This document shows positions 5,609-6,370 of a stretch of 6,370 nt of DNA, piece by piece. Under the pieces are notes generated by a model. The model was not told the origin of the DNA, ran no database searches, and worked only from the letters and a program-made list of their open reading frames with translations. Every line of letters starts with the position of its first letter. Positions within the stretch are counted from its first letter, which is position 1. Origin of the DNA: Bacteroidales bacterium (GTDB taxonomy: Bacteria; Bacteroidota; Bacteroidia; Bacteroidales; P3); NCBI GenBank assembly GCA_031286005.1, contig JAITVC010000238.1:1-6370 (forward strand), in the 5' to 3' direction. Made by a program: the position numbers and the translations under genes.

Positions 5609-6370
5609 ATGACCTTTGAACAAATCATACAAAACCTGCAAAATAAGATTTATCATCCGATTTATCTCTTGCACGGTGAAGAATCCTATTTCATCGATGA
5701 AATCTCTGATTATATTGAAAAAAATGTGTTGGATGAAATGGAGCGCGAGTTCAATCTGACGATTCTTTATGGTCGTGATTGTACGGTAGATGCTATTGTG
5801 AGCGCAGCCAAACGTTACCCGATGATGGCGAATTACCAAGTTATCATTGTGAAAGAAGCGCAAGATGTGCCAAAACTTGAGAACTTGGTTGAATATGTGG
5901 AAAAGGCTGTACCTACCACGATTTTAGTGTTGGCACATAAAACAAAGAAAGTCGATTCGCGCAAAGTGTTTTTCAAACGTGCAGATAAAATCGGCGTTAC
6001 ATTTGAAGCCAAAAAGCTCTACGAAAACCAAGTTCCCGCATGGATTAAGGAGTTTGTGGCCAAGAAAGGTTATGCGATTGACACGAAATCGAGTAGTTTA
6101 TTGGTTGAATATTTGGGTGGCGATTTGAGCAAAATTGCCAATGAATTAGAAAAGTTAATGCTGAATATTCCCCCGAAATCAGATATAACGCCCGAAATTA
6201 TTGAAAAATATATCGGTATCAGCAAAGATTTCAATGTGTTTGAGCTAAACAAAGCGTTGGCGACAAAAAATGTATTGAAAGCCAATCAAATTATTACACA
6301 TTTTGCACTAAACCCAAAGGAAAATCCCATTCAGAAAGTTATACCGATTGTATTCAGTTTTTTTCTGAAA
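5609..6370 (+). CDS. holA: DNA polymerase III delta subunit (clamp loader), 3' end cut by the window
   Basis: The first 254 residues of the delta subunit, which opens the beta sliding clamp and loads it on primed DNA as part of the clamp-loader complex. It starts MTFEQIIQNL and runs open to the last base. The N-terminal block PIYLLHGEESYFIDE (17-31) is the family's hallmark start. YPMMANYQVIIVKEAQ (70-85) and TTILVLAHKTKKVDSRK (103-119) match the N-terminal domain core, and LGGDLSKIANELEKL (169-183) matches the conserved helix of the middle domain. FNVFELNKALATKN (208-221) and NPIQKVIPIVFSFF (239-252) begin the collar domain. Complete members have about 335-345 residues, so some 80-90 are missing beyond the window. 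The ATG at 5609 sits just after a clear promoter and fits the family's start. Assignment rests on motif pattern over the whole length. Confidence 0.93.
   Translation, partial: MTFEQIIQNLQNKIYHPIYLLHGEESYFIDEISDYIEKNVLDEMEREFNLTILYGRDCTVDAIVSAAKRYPMMANYQVIIVKEAQDVPKLENLVEYVEKAVPTTILVLAHKTKKVDSRKVFFKRADKIGVTFEAKKLYENQVPAWIKEFVAKKGYAIDTKSSSLLVEYLGGDLSKIANELEKLMLNIPPKSDITPEIIEKYIGISKDFNVFELNKALATKNVLKANQIITHFALNPKENPIQKVIPIVFSFFLK

Noticed and set aside
5606..5863. Minus-strand open frames inside holA (5606-5863 and 6070-6285)
   Set aside because: The plus-strand frame from 5609 to the window end matches the DNA polymerase III delta subunit throughout, so these are shadows.

Overview
The window is from a member of the Bacteroidota. 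Three things point there: the 23S 3' end and 5S rRNA read as Bacteroidota type; every clear promoter carries the phylum's -7 element TAnnTTTG (here always TATCTTTG); and the protein-coding genes have no convincing Shine-Dalgarno sequences. Intergenic DNA is very AT-rich. A Bacteroidales- or Flavobacteriia-like host fits, but the genus cannot be fixed from this sequence.

Layout. Positions 1 to about 115 are the 3' end of a 23S rRNA gene. A spacer of about 190 bp with two inverted heptad-repeat arms follows, then a 5S rRNA gene (309-420) and a strong intrinsic terminator (424-453) that closes the rRNA operon. A new promoter starts at once and drives a Maa/LacA-type sugar O-acetyltransferase (502-1086). 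A secreted HExxH putative zinc metallopeptidase (1127-2197) follows on the same strand. A second promoter (2255-2274) reads into a tightly spaced trio: dipeptidase E (pepE, 2315-3037), an MbnP-like lipoprotein (3046-3858), and a zinc-ribbon, PLP-dependent enzyme of the threonine synthase family (3879-5195). A small lysine-rich protein with a probable ribbon-helix-helix fold (5192-5476) lies on the minus strand and overlaps the PLP enzyme by 4 bp, stop to stop. It shares a divergent promoter region with holA, the clamp-loader delta subunit (5609 to the window end, truncated by it).

How the genes relate. The pepE trio is probably one transcript (gaps of 8 and 20 bp), but its products share no obvious pathway. 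The more suggestive pairing is the small minus-strand gene with holA: its protein ends in QLNLF, which matches the consensus of sliding-clamp-binding peptides, and it is transcribed divergently from a clamp-loader gene.

Beyond the genes, two non-coding patterns stand out. (1) An almost identical extended promoter block, a T-tract followed by (C)GTATCTTTGCA, occurs four times. (2) Phased 7-bp repeats, mostly ATT plus four variable bases, occur in the 23S-5S spacer, upstream of pepE, and through the divergent holA promoter region. No CRISPR array, tRNA, insertion sequence or phage gene was seen.
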